Positions 31,999 to 40,422 of a stretch of 64,000 nt of DNA are shown one piece after another (the stretch's first letter is position 1; each line of letters starts with the position of its first letter). Source of the stretch: Actinoalloteichus hoggarensis (GTDB lineage Bacteria > Actinomycetota > Actinomycetes > Mycobacteriales > Pseudonocardiaceae); the NCBI RefSeq assembly GCF_002234535.1, contig NZ_CP022521.1:1-64000 (forward strand). Direction: 5' to 3'. The notes beneath the pieces are model-generated. The model was not told the DNA's origin. It did not search any database and saw only the letters and a list, made by a program, of their open reading frames with translations. The translations under genes and the position numbers were made by a program.

Positions 31999-33465
31999 TC
32001 AGCCACCTCCGAGCCCGGCGCCGATCACCGCTCGGCCGATCGGGGCGGCCACCCGGCCGCCGGTGGCACCCTGGCCCACGTTGCCGCCCGCCTCGACGAG
32101 CACCGCGACCGCGATCTGCGGGTCCTCCGCGGGAGCGAAGGCGACGTACCAGGCGTGCGGGTTCGTCTCGTTCGGGTCGACGCCCCACTGCGCGGTGCCC
32201 GTCTTCGACGCGATCGTCACGCCCGGGATCGATCCCTCGCCGTCGGTGTAGGCCTCCGCGGCGATCATCATCTCGGTGAGGCTCCGCGCGACCTGCGGCG
32301 ACATCGCGTCCTCGACCTCGTCCGGCCGGGTCCGATCCAGCTCGTCCAACTCGGGGGTGAGGATCTGTGAGACCACGTGCGGCTGCATCCGGGTGCCCTC
32401 GTTCGCGATCGTCGCGACCATCATCGCGTTCTGCAACGGAGTGACCCGGACGTCGCGCTGCCCGATGCCGGTCTGGAACGTCGCAGGCCTGTCGGCCATC
32501 GGTCCGAGCTCGGACGAGGCCACCGACATCGGGATCTCGAGATCCGGATCACTGAAGCCTAGCGCCTCGGCCTTCTCCTGAAGGACCTCCGGCCCGAGTT
32601 CGTCCGCGATCACTCCGAACGGCACGTTGCAGGACTCCTCGACCGCTTGGAGCAGGGTGGCGTTCTGTCCGTCGCCGCAGACGTTGTTGTTGAAGTTGGG
32701 CAGCATGGTGTTGGTGCCCGGCAGCTGAATCGAGGATTCCGCTCTGACCGCGCTGTCGGCCGTGTAGCCGTTCTCCAACGCCGCCGCCGCGACCAGCAGC
32801 TTGAAGGTCGAGCCGGGCGGCTGGGTCTCCGAGATCGCCCGGTTGTGCAGCGGACGCCCCTCGTCGGCCTCCAGCGCGGCGGACGCCTCCGCCCGCGCCT
32901 CCGAGTCCAGCGTGGCCAGCTGGTTGGGGTCGAAGGTCGGCGTGGAGACCATGGTCAGGATGCGACCGGTGTCCGGCTCGATCGCGACCACGGAGCCGGT
33001 GAGCCCCTGATCGGTCATCATCTGATAGGCGGTCTCCTGCATCCGCCGATCGATGGTGAGCTCGACCATCCCGCCTCTGGCGTCCCGACCGGTGATCAGA
33101 TCCGACAGCCTGCGGACGAACAGTCGGTCGTCGGAGCCGTTGAGCACCTGGTCCTCGGCACGCTCGAGGCCCGTTCGGCCTGCGGGCGAGTAGTACCCGG
33201 TGATCGGCGCGTAGATCGGGCCGTCGGGGTAGACCCGCTGGTAGGGGTAGACGTTGTCGCCCGTCTCCTCGACCGTGGCCACGGCCTCGTTGCCCACGAT
33301 GATGTCGCCGCGCTGCCTGGCCAGCTCCTCGGTCAGCGTCCGGCTGTTGGACGGATGCGCCCGCAGCTCGTCGGACCAGATCACCTGGATGTAGGTCAGG
33401 TTCACCAGCAACGCGACGATCATCAGCATCACGGTGAGTGCGACTCGACGGATCGGAGTGTTCAT
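31999..33465 (-). CDS. pbpA: Penicillin-binding protein PbpA (class B transpeptidase)
   Basis: Cross-links peptidoglycan together with the SEDS glycosyltransferase encoded just upstream. The 488-residue protein begins MNTPIRRVALTVMLMIVALLVNLTYIQ, a membrane anchor. A dimerisation domain follows, then the transpeptidase with SxxK as STFK in QPPGSTFKLL, SxN as SCN in VEESCNVPFG, and KTG in ASKTGTAQWG. Its ATG overlaps the rodA stop (ATGA), so the pair is translationally coupled. Further in-frame sequence upstream of 33465 lies inside rodA and is not coding in this frame. Confidence 0.96.
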   Translation of the reverse strand: MNTPIRRVALTVMLMIVALLVNLTYIQVIWSDELRAHPSNSRTLTEELARQRGDIIVGNEAVATVEETGDNVYPYQRVYPDGPIYAPITGYYSPAGRTGLERAEDQVLNGSDDRLFVRRLSDLITGRDARGGMVELTIDRRMQETAYQMMTDQGLTGSVVAIEPDTGRILTMVSTPTFDPNQLATLDSEARAEASAALEADEGRPLHNRAISETQPPGSTFKLLVAAAALENGYTADSAVRAESSIQLPGTNTMLPNFNNNVCGDGQNATLLQAVEESCNVPFGVIADELGPEVLQEKAEALGFSDPDLEIPMSVASSELGPMADRPATFQTGIGQRDVRVTPLQNAMMVATIANEGTRMQPHVVSQILTPELDELDRTRPDEVEDAMSPQVARSLTEMMIAAEAYTDGEGSIPGVTIASKTGTAQWGVDPNETNPHAWYVAFAPAEDPQIAVAVLVEAGGNVGQGATGGRVAAPIGRAVIGAGLGGG

Positions 33466-34907
33466 GTCGGGCGAGCCACCATCTCCGTGTGGGCCTCGGC
33501 GATCGGCGCCTGCTTCGGCTTGGGCTTCGGCGGCGGGGCAGGCCTGCGCGCGGCGTCCGAGATGAGCAGCAGCAGCGCGATCAGGATGTAGTTCGCCAGC
33601 AGCGAGGAGCCGCCGTAGGACAGGAAGGGCGAGGTGATGCCGGTGGACGGGATCAGCCGGGTCGCGCCGCCGACCACGATGAAGACCTGAAGGCCGATGA
33701 TGAAGGCCAGCCCGGCCGCCAGCATCTTGCCGAAGCTGTCCCGGACGGCCAGCGCCGTGCGCAGGCCCCGCATCACCAGCAGCAGGTAGAGCAGCAGCAC
33801 GGCGGCGACGCCGACGAACCCGATCTCCTCGCCGATGGCGGCGACGATGAAGTCGGTCTGCACCTCGGGGATGAGCGTCGGCCTGCCGCCGCCGAGTCCG
33901 GTGCCGAAGATGCCGCCGGTGCCCAGCCCGAACAGCGACTGGGCGAGCTGGTAGCTGCTGCCCTCCTCGAGGAACATCCGCCCCAGCGGGTCCAGGAAGT
34001 TCAACACCCGGACACGGAGGTGGTTGAAGAGCGGATAGGCGATGACGCAGCCCGCCGCGAAGAGAGTGAGTCCGATGACCACCCACGAGACGCGCTCCGT
34101 GGCGATGTAGATCATCACCAGGACCAGGCCGAAGAACAGCAGCGAGGTGCCCAGGTCGCGCTCGAAGACCAGAACCCCGACGGAGGCGGCCCAGGCCAGC
34201 AGCATCGGAGCCATGTCACGCATCCTGGGGAAGTCCATCCCGAGGAAGCGGCGACCCGCGACCGTGAAGAGATCGCGTTTGGAGACGAGGAAGGAGGCAA
34301 AGAAGATCAACAGTAGGATCTTGGCGAACTCGCCGGGCTGGATGCCCGCACCGCCGATCCTGATCCAGATCTTCGCGCCACCGGAACCGGAGATGCTGTA
34401 GGGCAGGAATCCCGGCAGGGCCAGAGCGAACAGCCCGACGAAACCACAGGTGTAGCCGAAGCGGGCCATCAGCCGGTGATCCTTGATGAACGCCAGGACG
34501 AGGACGAACAGCACGATGCTGACGACCATCCAGCCGATCTGACGGTTGACCAGCGGAGTTCGTTCCGGGACGGCGGCGATCCTGGCGAGGTCGATCCGAT
34601 GAATCATGATCAACCCGATCCCGTTGAGCAGCGCCGCGAACGGCAGGATCAGCGGATCGGCATACGGAGCCCACTTGCGCACCGCCAGATGCGCGATGCC
34701 GAAGACGGCGAGGAAGGCCACCCCGTTGTAGAGCAGCTGAGTGGTCAGCTCCTGCTCCTGGTTCGCCTCCACCAGCACGTTGGCGATGGTGACGAGCAGC
34801 GCGGCGAAGGCGAGCAGCAGCAGCTCGGTGTTACGGCGAGTGGGCGTGGCAGGGGGCCTCGGCGCTGCCTGCCCCGGATTCGACGCGGCGTCGACCGGGT
34901 TGGCCAT
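33462..34907 (-). CDS. rodA: SEDS-family peptidoglycan glycosyltransferase RodA/FtsW
   Basis: Integral membrane polymerase of lipid II strands, acting with PbpA. The 481-residue protein has about ten membrane helices after a short disordered N-terminus. SEDS blocks include GGAKIWIRIGGAGIQPGEFAKI, the FLDPLGRM loop, YQLAQSLFGLGTGGIFGTGLGGG and the C-terminal ITSPFLSYGGSSLLANYI. It starts one base into the pstP stop (TGATG). The position between pstP and pbpA is the standard actinobacterial order. Confidence 0.97.
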   Translation of the reverse strand: MANPVDAASNPGQAAPRPPATPTRRNTELLLLAFAALLVTIANVLVEANQEQELTTQLLYNGVAFLAVFGIAHLAVRKWAPYADPLILPFAALLNGIGLIMIHRIDLARIAAVPERTPLVNRQIGWMVVSIVLFVLVLAFIKDHRLMARFGYTCGFVGLFALALPGFLPYSISGSGGAKIWIRIGGAGIQPGEFAKILLLIFFASFLVSKRDLFTVAGRRFLGMDFPRMRDMAPMLLAWAASVGVLVFERDLGTSLLFFGLVLVMIYIATERVSWVVIGLTLFAAGCVIAYPLFNHLRVRVLNFLDPLGRMFLEEGSSYQLAQSLFGLGTGGIFGTGLGGGRPTLIPEVQTDFIVAAIGEEIGFVGVAAVLLLYLLLVMRGLRTALAVRDSFGKMLAAGLAFIIGLQVFIVVGGATRLIPSTGITSPFLSYGGSSLLANYILIALLLLISDAARRPAPPPKPKPKQAPIAEAHTEMVARPT

Positions 34908-36391
34908 CAGCCCACCGTCCGACAGTCGACTCCGGGCTCCTGCACCGGTCGTGCCGTGCCTACCGCGGCGTCCTGCTTGGCGTCCTCCCGCGTCGAGTCC
35001 TCCCGCGTCGAGTTCTCCCGCTCGCCCTCGTCCCGGTTCTCGTCCTGCTGACCGAGGAACGAACTCGGTCGGGTCGTCTCCGTCTCAGTGGGAAGGCCGT
35101 CAGAGGGATCATCCGACTCGCTCGACCGGCCCGCGGGCTCGACGTCGTGCTGCGAGGGGTTCTCCTCCGTACACGGCGGCAGGAGCTGCTCGGTGCGCAG
35201 CTGCTCGATCGTCTCCCTGGCATCGGCCAGACTGCCCTGGTTCACGATGCCGTTGCGCACCGTGCCCTGATAGGCGGGACGCAGATCGGTGATCTGAATC
35301 CGCTCGCAGTCCTCGCCCGCGTCGCCGCACGAGTCCTCCACCTGACGGTGCAGGGGAATCCCCATCACGGTGCCTCGCACGCCCTGGAAGACCGCGACCT
35401 CGTCGTCGTCGTTGGTGCTGACGAAGTACTGGCCCATCACGACCGAGTAGCCGAAGTACCCGCCGACGCCGAGCACGATCAACACGGCGAGCAGGATCAG
35501 GAACGTGCGCAGTCGCCGCCGCTTCGGCCGGGTCGGCTGCTCCGGCTCCGTCTCGGGCCGCGACGGCCTCGGCAGCGTCGTCGCCGAGGCACGAGCCGCC
35601 GCCGAGTCCGGCGGCGGCTGCTGCTCGGAGCCGTCGCCCGCGGCACCGCCCACGATGGGATCGTTCTCACCGAACTCGACGTCGACCACGTCGGCGACGA
35701 TGCACGTGACGTTGTCCGGCCCGCCGCCCTTGAGCGCCAGCTCGATCAGTCGATCCGCGCAGGCCTGCGGGTCCTGGATGCGCATGGCCTCGTCGAGCGT
35801 CTCCTCGCTCACCGGGCCGGAGAGTCCGTCCGAGCACAGCAGGTAGCGGTCGCCCGCACGCGCCTCGCGGACGGTCAGCGTCAGCTCGACGTCGTTGCCG
35901 GTCAACGCCCGCAGCAGCAGGGAGCGCTGCGGATGATTCGCCGCGTCCTCCTCGCTGATCCGACCCTCGTCGATGAGGGACTGGACGAACGTGTCGTCGT
36001 GAGTGATCTGAGCGAATCTGCCGTCACGCAGCAGGTAGGCGCGAGAGTCGCCGACGTGGACCAGGCCCAGTCTGCTGCCCGCGAACAGCACGGCGGTCAG
36101 TGTGGTGCCCATGCCGTCGAGGTCGGGATCACCCGCGACCAACTCGTTGAGCATGCCGTTGCCGTTGCTCACGGCCTCACGGAGCCTGCCGAGCAGATCG
36201 TCGCCCGGCTCGTCGTCATCAAGCGGGGCGAGCGCGGCGATGACGACCTTGCTGGCCACCTCGCCCGCGGCATGCCCGCCCATGCCGTCGGCCAGCGCGA
36301 GAAGTCGAGGGCCTGCGTATACGGAGTCCTGGTTGTTGGAGCGAACCAGGCCTCGATCACTTCGGGCCGCATAGCGGAGGACAAGGGTCAT
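34907..36391 (-). CDS. pstP: PP2C-type Ser/Thr protein phosphatase PstP
   Basis: Reverses the phosphorylation made by PknA and PknB. Residues 1-240 form the PP2C domain: RSDRGLVRSNNQDS, the metal motif LADGMGGHAAGEVAS, VGDSRAYLLRDG, LLCSDGLSGPV and the final DNVTCIVADV. A disordered linker leads to one helix, FLILLAVLIVLGVGGYFGYSVV. An extracellular domain of about 190 residues begins FVSTNDDDEVAVFQGV. The last 80 residues are low-complexity with an ENSTREDSTRED repeat. ATG 36391 overlaps the fhaB stop by four bases. Confidence 0.97.
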   Translation of the reverse strand: MTLVLRYAARSDRGLVRSNNQDSVYAGPRLLALADGMGGHAAGEVASKVVIAALAPLDDDEPGDDLLGRLREAVSNGNGMLNELVAGDPDLDGMGTTLTAVLFAGSRLGLVHVGDSRAYLLRDGRFAQITHDDTFVQSLIDEGRISEEDAANHPQRSLLLRALTGNDVELTLTVREARAGDRYLLCSDGLSGPVSEETLDEAMRIQDPQACADRLIELALKGGGPDNVTCIVADVVDVEFGENDPIVGGAAGDGSEQQPPPDSAAARASATTLPRPSRPETEPEQPTRPKRRRLRTFLILLAVLIVLGVGGYFGYSVVMGQYFVSTNDDDEVAVFQGVRGTVMGIPLHRQVEDSCGDAGEDCERIQITDLRPAYQGTVRNGIVNQGSLADARETIEQLRTEQLLPPCTEENPSQHDVEPAGRSSESDDPSDGLPTETETTRPSSFLGQQDENRDEGERENSTREDSTREDAKQDAAVGTARPVQEPGVDCRTVG

Positions 36392-36846
36392 GAGTGCAGC
36401 TCGATCACCGTCTTGCCGATACGGATCGGGGCTCTGAGCGAGACTCGGGTGGGACCCGTGACCTTCGCCCGGTCGAGGTAGGTGCCGTTGGTGGAGCCTA
36501 GATCCTCCACGTACCAGTCCGTTCCCCGGAGTACCAGACGCGCGTGTCGGGTCGAGGCGTAGTCGTCGTCCAACACCAGCGTCGAGTCGTCCGCCCGGCC
36601 GAGAGTGATGGGCCTGCCGTCCAATGAGATCCGGGTGCCCGCGAGGGCTCCGTGGGTCACGACGAGCTGCCGAGCGGATCGGCCACGAGCCGCCTTCTGC
36701 GGTTCACGTCGCCCGCCGGGCACCTGCACACGCAGACCGGAGGCCGCGTACAGATCGGATCGGACGACCCGGAGCGCGGCCAACACGAACAACCACAGCA
36801 GGGCGAGGAAACCCGCCCTCGTGAGCTGGATCACCAACTCTGGCAT
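36388..36846 (-). CDS. fhaB: FHA-domain membrane protein FhaB/FipA
   Basis: A 152-residue adaptor that binds phosphothreonine peptides; in mycobacteria FipA links FtsZ and FtsQ. MPELVIQLTRAGFLALLWLFVLAAL is an N-terminal membrane segment. The C-terminal FHA domain has the key LGRADDSTLVLDDDYASTRHARL and [17 protein letters not shown], including the Arg, Ser, His and Asn that contact the phosphopeptide. It is coupled to pstP downstream and separated from fhaA by a 209-base spacer that contains tandem repeats. Confidence 0.96.
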   Translation of the reverse strand: MPELVIQLTRAGFLALLWLFVLAALRVVRSDLYAASGLRVQVPGGRREPQKAARGRSARQLVVTHGALAGTRISLDGRPITLGRADDSTLVLDDDYASTRHARLVLRGTDWYVEDLGSTNGTYLDRAKVTGPTRVSLRAPIRIGKTVIELHS

Positions 36847-36904
36847 GACCGACCACCCCCGCTACGGAGGGGATATGCGCCTTCCACCGTTCTGGATGCT
36901 CCTA

Positions 36905-37043
36905 CTCCATGCCGTCCACCGAAGCGTCGTGGACACCGACTCCATGCCGCTCATCGAAGCGTCGTGGACAGCGACTCCATGCCGTCCACCGAAGCATCGT
37001 GGTCGGAACTCCATGCCGCCACCGAGGTCTCGTGGCCGGTCGT
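36905..37043. repeat. 35-bp tandem repeats between fhaA and fhaB
   Basis: Four imperfect copies begin at 36905, 36940, 36975 and 37009, each opening with CTCCATGCC and containing CGAAGCRTCGTGG in the first three. Spacing is 35, 35 and 34 bases, not a multiple of three, so this is not a coding repeat. It lies in the transcribed spacer of the operon. Confidence 0.85.
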
Positions 37044-37055
37044 GCCTGCGGCGCC

Positions 37056-38237
37056 TCAGCCCTGGCTGCGGAACACCAGGGAGGAGTGACCGATGCGGAC
37101 GACATCGCCCTCCGCGAGCTGCCAAGTCTGAACTGAATTGCCGTTGACCGTGGTGCCGTTCGTCGAACCGAGATCAGCAAGGGTCGCACTCTGCCCGTCC
37201 CAGGTGATCTCCAGGTGTCGTCGGGAGACTCCCGTGTCGGGCAGCCGGAACTGCGCGTCCTGTCCCCGACCGACGACGTTGCTTCCCTGCACGAGCGTAT
37301 AGGTGCGGTTGGAACCGTCGTCGAGCTGCAGCGTCGCGGTGACCTGACGAGGGCCGGTCTGCACGGCGGGCGGAGCATAGCCGCCCTGCTGCCCGTAGCC
37401 CTGCTGCTGCCCGTAGCCCTGCTGCTGCTGCTGCCCGTAGCCCTGCTGGCCGTAACCCTGCTGGTCGTAGCCCGGCTGACCACCCTGGTCGTAGCCCGGC
37501 TGCTGGCCGTAGCCCTGGTCGTACCCCTGCTGCTGGCCATAGCCCTGGTCGTAGCCCGGCTGGCCGCCGTAGCCCTGCTGCTGGCCGTAGTTCGGGTCGT
37601 AGCCCTGCTGCTGCTGGCCGTAGCCCTGGTCGTAGCCCGGCTGGCCGCCGTAGCCCTGCTGCTGGCCGTAGTTCGGGTCGTAGCCCTGCTGCTGCTGGCC
37701 GTAGCCCTGGTCATAGCCGTACTGCTGTTGTTGTTGGCCGTAACCCTGCTGGTCGTAGCCGTACTGCTGCTGGCCGTACGGGTCGCTCTCGGGGTACTGC
37801 TGGCCGGGGGGCTGGCTCATGGGTGGGTCTCCTGCGTTGCGAGATGGTGCCGCCTGGCTGCCCGCATCCGGGTCGACAGACGAACTGGTTCGGAACTGTC
37901 CCGTGTGCAGCGTTTCAGAGCGCTCCAGGGAGACTACGACGTCACCATAGGTATCCCACCCTTGTTCGGCGAGGTGCTCCTGGACGCAGTCGGCGAGTAG
38001 CTGCTTGACCCGGTGCTCGTCACCGGTGAGTCGCTCGTGGTCACTGGGCCCCAGCGTGACCACGTAGTGATTCGGTGCGAGCAGACGACCGCCCGCGAGC
38101 TCCTGAACGTGGCCGTCGGCCTCCCGCTGAAGGTTCTGCGCCAGCTCCTGCGGCACCACGTTCCCACCGAACACCCGCGCGAAGGTGTTCCCCACCATGC
38201 CTTCGAGACGGCGCTCGAAGCGCTGCACGAGGCCCAC
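37056..38237 (-). CDS. fhaA: FHA-domain protein FhaA (DUF3662 plus FHA)
   Basis: First gene of the fhaA-to-pknB operon. In mycobacteria FhaA is a PknB substrate that binds the lipid II flippase MviN and affects cell-wall synthesis. The 393-residue protein starts at GTG 38237 with GGTGGAGG upstream. Residues 1-115 are DUF3662 ([37 protein letters not shown]). Residues about 135-285 are an extraordinarily regular Gly/Gln/Tyr-rich segment. The C-terminal FHA domain has [21 protein letters not shown] and [14 protein letters not shown]. The middle segment is much longer and more repetitive than in typical homologues. Confidence 0.96.
   Translation of the reverse strand: MGLVQRFERRLEGMVGNTFARVFGGNVVPQELAQNLQREADGHVQELAGGRLLAPNHYVVTLGPSDHERLTGDEHRVKQLLADCVQEHLAEQGWDTYGDVVVSLERSETLHTGQFRTSSSVDPDAGSQAAPSRNAGDPPMSQPPGQQYPESDPYGQQQYGYDQQGYGQQQQQYGYDQGYGQQQQGYDPNYGQQQGYGGQPGYDQGYGQQQQGYDPNYGQQQGYGGQPGYDQGYGQQQGYDQGYGQQPGYDQGGQPGYDQQGYGQQGYGQQQQQGYGQQQGYGQQGGYAPPAVQTGPRQVTATLQLDDGSNRTYTLVQGSNVVGRGQDAQFRLPDTGVSRRHLEITWDGQSATLADLGSTNGTTVNGNSVQTWQLAEGDVVRIGHSSLVFRSQG
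37541..37702 (-). repeat. Perfect 81-bp tandem duplication in fhaA
   Basis: Two adjacent 81-base copies (37541-37621 and 37622-37702) encode the same 27-residue Gly/Gln/Tyr unit containing [14 protein letters not shown]. Shorter YGQQ-type repeats flank it. The near-identity suggests recent duplication. Confidence 0.85.
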
Positions 38238-38375
38238 GGCATACCTCCACCCGATACGACTACTTGACCCGATCGTATCCGTGCGTGGAGCGACCCACAG
38301 CCTCTAGTGGAAAGTGCCCCGCAGAACGTGTGCTACGCTTTCGCCGCACCCAGCAAGCAGGGGTGCGAGTCACTC

Positions 38376-38461
38376 GGGCGAGTGGCGGAATGGCAGACGC
38401 GCACGGTTCAGGTCCGTGTGTCCGCAAGGACGTGAGGGTTCAACTCCCTCCTCGCCCACCA
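38376..38461 (+). tRNA. leuT: tRNA-Leu(CAG)
   Basis: Class II tRNA. Acceptor GGGCGAG pairs with CTCGCCC. The anticodon loop TTCAGGT gives CAG at 38409-38411. A long variable arm (TGTCCGCAAGGACGT) and the T-arm GAGGGTTCAACTCCCTC follow. CCA is encoded at 38459-38461. Confidence 0.96.
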
Positions 38462-38466
38462 TGTTC

Positions 38467-38495
38467 GCTGCCCCTTGGGGGCAGCTTTCCGTTTT
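38467..38495 (+). terminator. Intrinsic terminator of tRNA-Leu
   Basis: GCTGCCCC (38467-38474), loop TTG, GGGGCAGC (38478-38485), followed by TTTCCGTTTT: a textbook hairpin with T-rich tail. A second hairpin, CGGGGGGC/GCCCCCCG at 38507-38525, follows. Confidence 0.85.
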
Positions 38496-38592
38496 CCTTG
38501 TATCTCCGGGGGGCCGAGCCCCCCGAGGCCCCCCACGGTGCGTGCTCCTCTAGCCGGGCCCGTGGTTGCTTCTTGTGTCTACCAGCTGGTGG

Positions 38593-38920
38593 GTGGGCTC
38601 GCCCTTCGGGCTTCGTGTTCGGCCTTCGGCCTCGGTGGTCCCGTTTCGTGGGTGTGTGGGCTTGGGGTGGGCTCGCCCTTCGGGCTTCGTGTTCGGCCTT
38701 CGGCCTCGGTGGTCCCGTTTCGTGGGTGTGTGGGCTTGGGGTGGGCTCGCCCTTCGGGCTTCGTGTTCGGCCTTCGGCCTCGGTGGTCCCGTCTTGTGGG
38801 TGTGTGGGCTTGGGGTGGGCTCGCCCTTCGCCCTTCGCCCTTCGGGCTTCGTGTTCGGCCTTCGGCCTTGGTGGTTCCGTTTCGTGGGTGTGTGGGCTTG
38901 GGGTGGGCTCGCCCTTCGGC
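38593..38920. repeat. 74-bp tandem repeat array with nested palindromes
   Basis: Units begin (GTGGGCTCGCCCTTCGG) at 38593, 38667, 38741, 38815 and 38903. The period is exactly 74, except that the fourth unit carries a 14-base expansion of CCCTTCG. Each unit holds two hairpin-forming palindromes, GCCCTTCGGGC and GGCCTTCGGCC, and a GT-rich part (GTGGGTGTGTGGGCTTGGGG). The array is open in several frames, but the translations are only the repeat itself. No gene is supported from 38486 to 39013. Confidence 0.9.
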
Positions 38921-39013
38921 GTGCGTGGTGGGTGGGTTCGTTGGTGCTTGTCGGCTGGGGAGTTCGGCCCGGCCCCGCCCCCGGGCGCTGGGGCGGGGTG
39001 ATGGGCTGGGCCG

Positions 39014-40231
39014 TCAGCCGTGGAACTCGACCTCGGGGTAGTGCCTGCTGGGGGAACGCAGCAGGGGAGAGTCCACGTCGCGTAGGTGCTGATCGAGGAA
39101 GGCGCCCGTGTAGGTCCTGGTGACGGCCGCGGAGCGGTCGCCGGTCAGCTCGCCGACGCGGGGGTTCTCGCAGTCCGGAGTGGGGGCGAGGCCGGGAACC
39201 TCGAAGGCGTCGGCGAGGACCGGGAGATCCGTGAAGGCCATGTGCCCCGCGTTGCAGACCTGGAGCCACCGACGCCAGTCCTGGAGGTGGTCCCACTCCC
39301 GCGGCCAGGTCTCGTCGTGGCCCTCCTCACCCGGCGGGACGGCGTGCGCCTGCGCACCCATCATCAGGAAGGGGCGGTCCAGGCCCGCCTCGGCCGCCGA
39401 GGTCTGGAATGTGCCGTCGAGATTCACGCCCGCGTCGATCCGGTCGTCGGTCGCCATCGCGGTCAGCGCCGCGGATCCGCCGAGGGAGTGACCTGCGACG
39501 GCGATGCGCGTCTGGTCGATGAGGGCCGCCCTCGACCACGCCGGTCGATCTCTTGTCAGCTCGTCGATGACGAACGACGTGTCGGCCGCGCGGCCCCGCG
39601 ACAGCTCCGCACCCAGCTCGCGACTCGACGCCTCATCACACAGCAGGCACTCCGTCACCCTGCCGTCGGGGAACTCGGCGGTCGCCTCGTACTTGTGATC
39701 GATGCCCGCCACCACGTAGCCCCGTGAGGCGAGGTCCTCGGCGAGTGTGGTCAGCGACTCCCTGCTCAGACCGGCACCCGGGGACAGGACGACGAGGGGA
39801 CGGCCGCCGGGAGCGGGCCGCCCCGGCGCGCCCGCGAAGGAGTGGGTGGTCACCTTCGTCAGGGTGTCGCCGGGCAGTGCGAGGCCGTGACCAGCGATGA
39901 TCGCGGCCGACACCGCCTCGGTGGTGTAGGGGGCACGCATGTCGCTCGGCGCGAGAGCCGGGTACCAGAGCGACACCATCACCTCGCGATCCTCCTCCGG
40001 TCGCCACCGGTCGGCGCGGCTCTCGTCGACGAGGTGCAGCGTGTCGACTCCGACCGGGTGCGGGCCGGTCGGAGCGGGCAGGACGGCCGAGGCGCCGGAG
40101 CCCGCCCCGGCCGCCGCGCCTGCCACGGGTGGTGACACGACGCCGGCGGCGAACGTGAGGGCCAGCGCGGCGACGAGGGTGCGAGATCCAGGGCGGGCTC
40201 GGAGGCGGGCATCAGATCGACTGAAGATCAT
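39014..40231 (-). CDS. Secreted alpha/beta hydrolase, PAF-acetylhydrolase-like
   Basis: Predicted exported esterase or lipase of 405 residues. The N-terminus has basic residues then a hydrophobic core, LVAALALTFAAGVVSPPVAGAAA, typical of a Sec signal. The domain begins MVSLWYPALAP, seen in the platelet-activating-factor acetylhydrolase family. It has an oxyanion region LVVLSPGAGLSRESLTTLAEDLAS and the nucleophile elbow GHSLGGSAALTAM, with later FLMMGAQAH and the catalytic-His region NAGHMAFTDLPVL. The substrate (phospholipid or other ester) is not determined. It is divergent from argS. Confidence 0.88.
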   Translation of the reverse strand: MIFSRSDARLRARPGSRTLVAALALTFAAGVVSPPVAGAAAGAGSGASAVLPAPTGPHPVGVDTLHLVDESRADRWRPEEDREVMVSLWYPALAPSDMRAPYTTEAVSAAIIAGHGLALPGDTLTKVTTHSFAGAPGRPAPGGRPLVVLSPGAGLSRESLTTLAEDLASRGYVVAGIDHKYEATAEFPDGRVTECLLCDEASSRELGAELSRGRAADTSFVIDELTRDRPAWSRAALIDQTRIAVAGHSLGGSAALTAMATDDRIDAGVNLDGTFQTSAAEAGLDRPFLMMGAQAHAVPPGEEGHDETWPREWDHLQDWRRWLQVCNAGHMAFTDLPVLADAFEVPGLAPTPDCENPRVGELTGDRSAAVTRTYTGAFLDQHLRDVDSPLLRSPSRHYPEVEFHG

Positions 40232-40422
40232 CCATCGAAGTTAGGAACGCGGCGTCACGCCGGTATCCGGGCTGAGCCCGGATCTCCACCGGTGGCGACC
40301 CTGACAGGGAGATCGAGATCGGCGGGCGAGCGGCGTCCGGACGACGGAGACGCGGACGAACTTGAGATACTCGTCCAGGACGGGCAGTGCAGGTTGACGG
40401 AGAGAAGCAGGAGGACGCCGGG

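Noticed and set aside
38593-38920. Possible CRISPR array
   Set aside because: Units are directly adjacent with no unique spacers and no cas genes nearby.
38475-39123. Overlapping open frames through the tandem repeat, reading like Gly/Leu/Arg-rich proteins
   Set aside because: They are open only because the 74-bp unit lacks stops in several frames; no ribosome-binding site, no family, and the peptide is the repeat itself.
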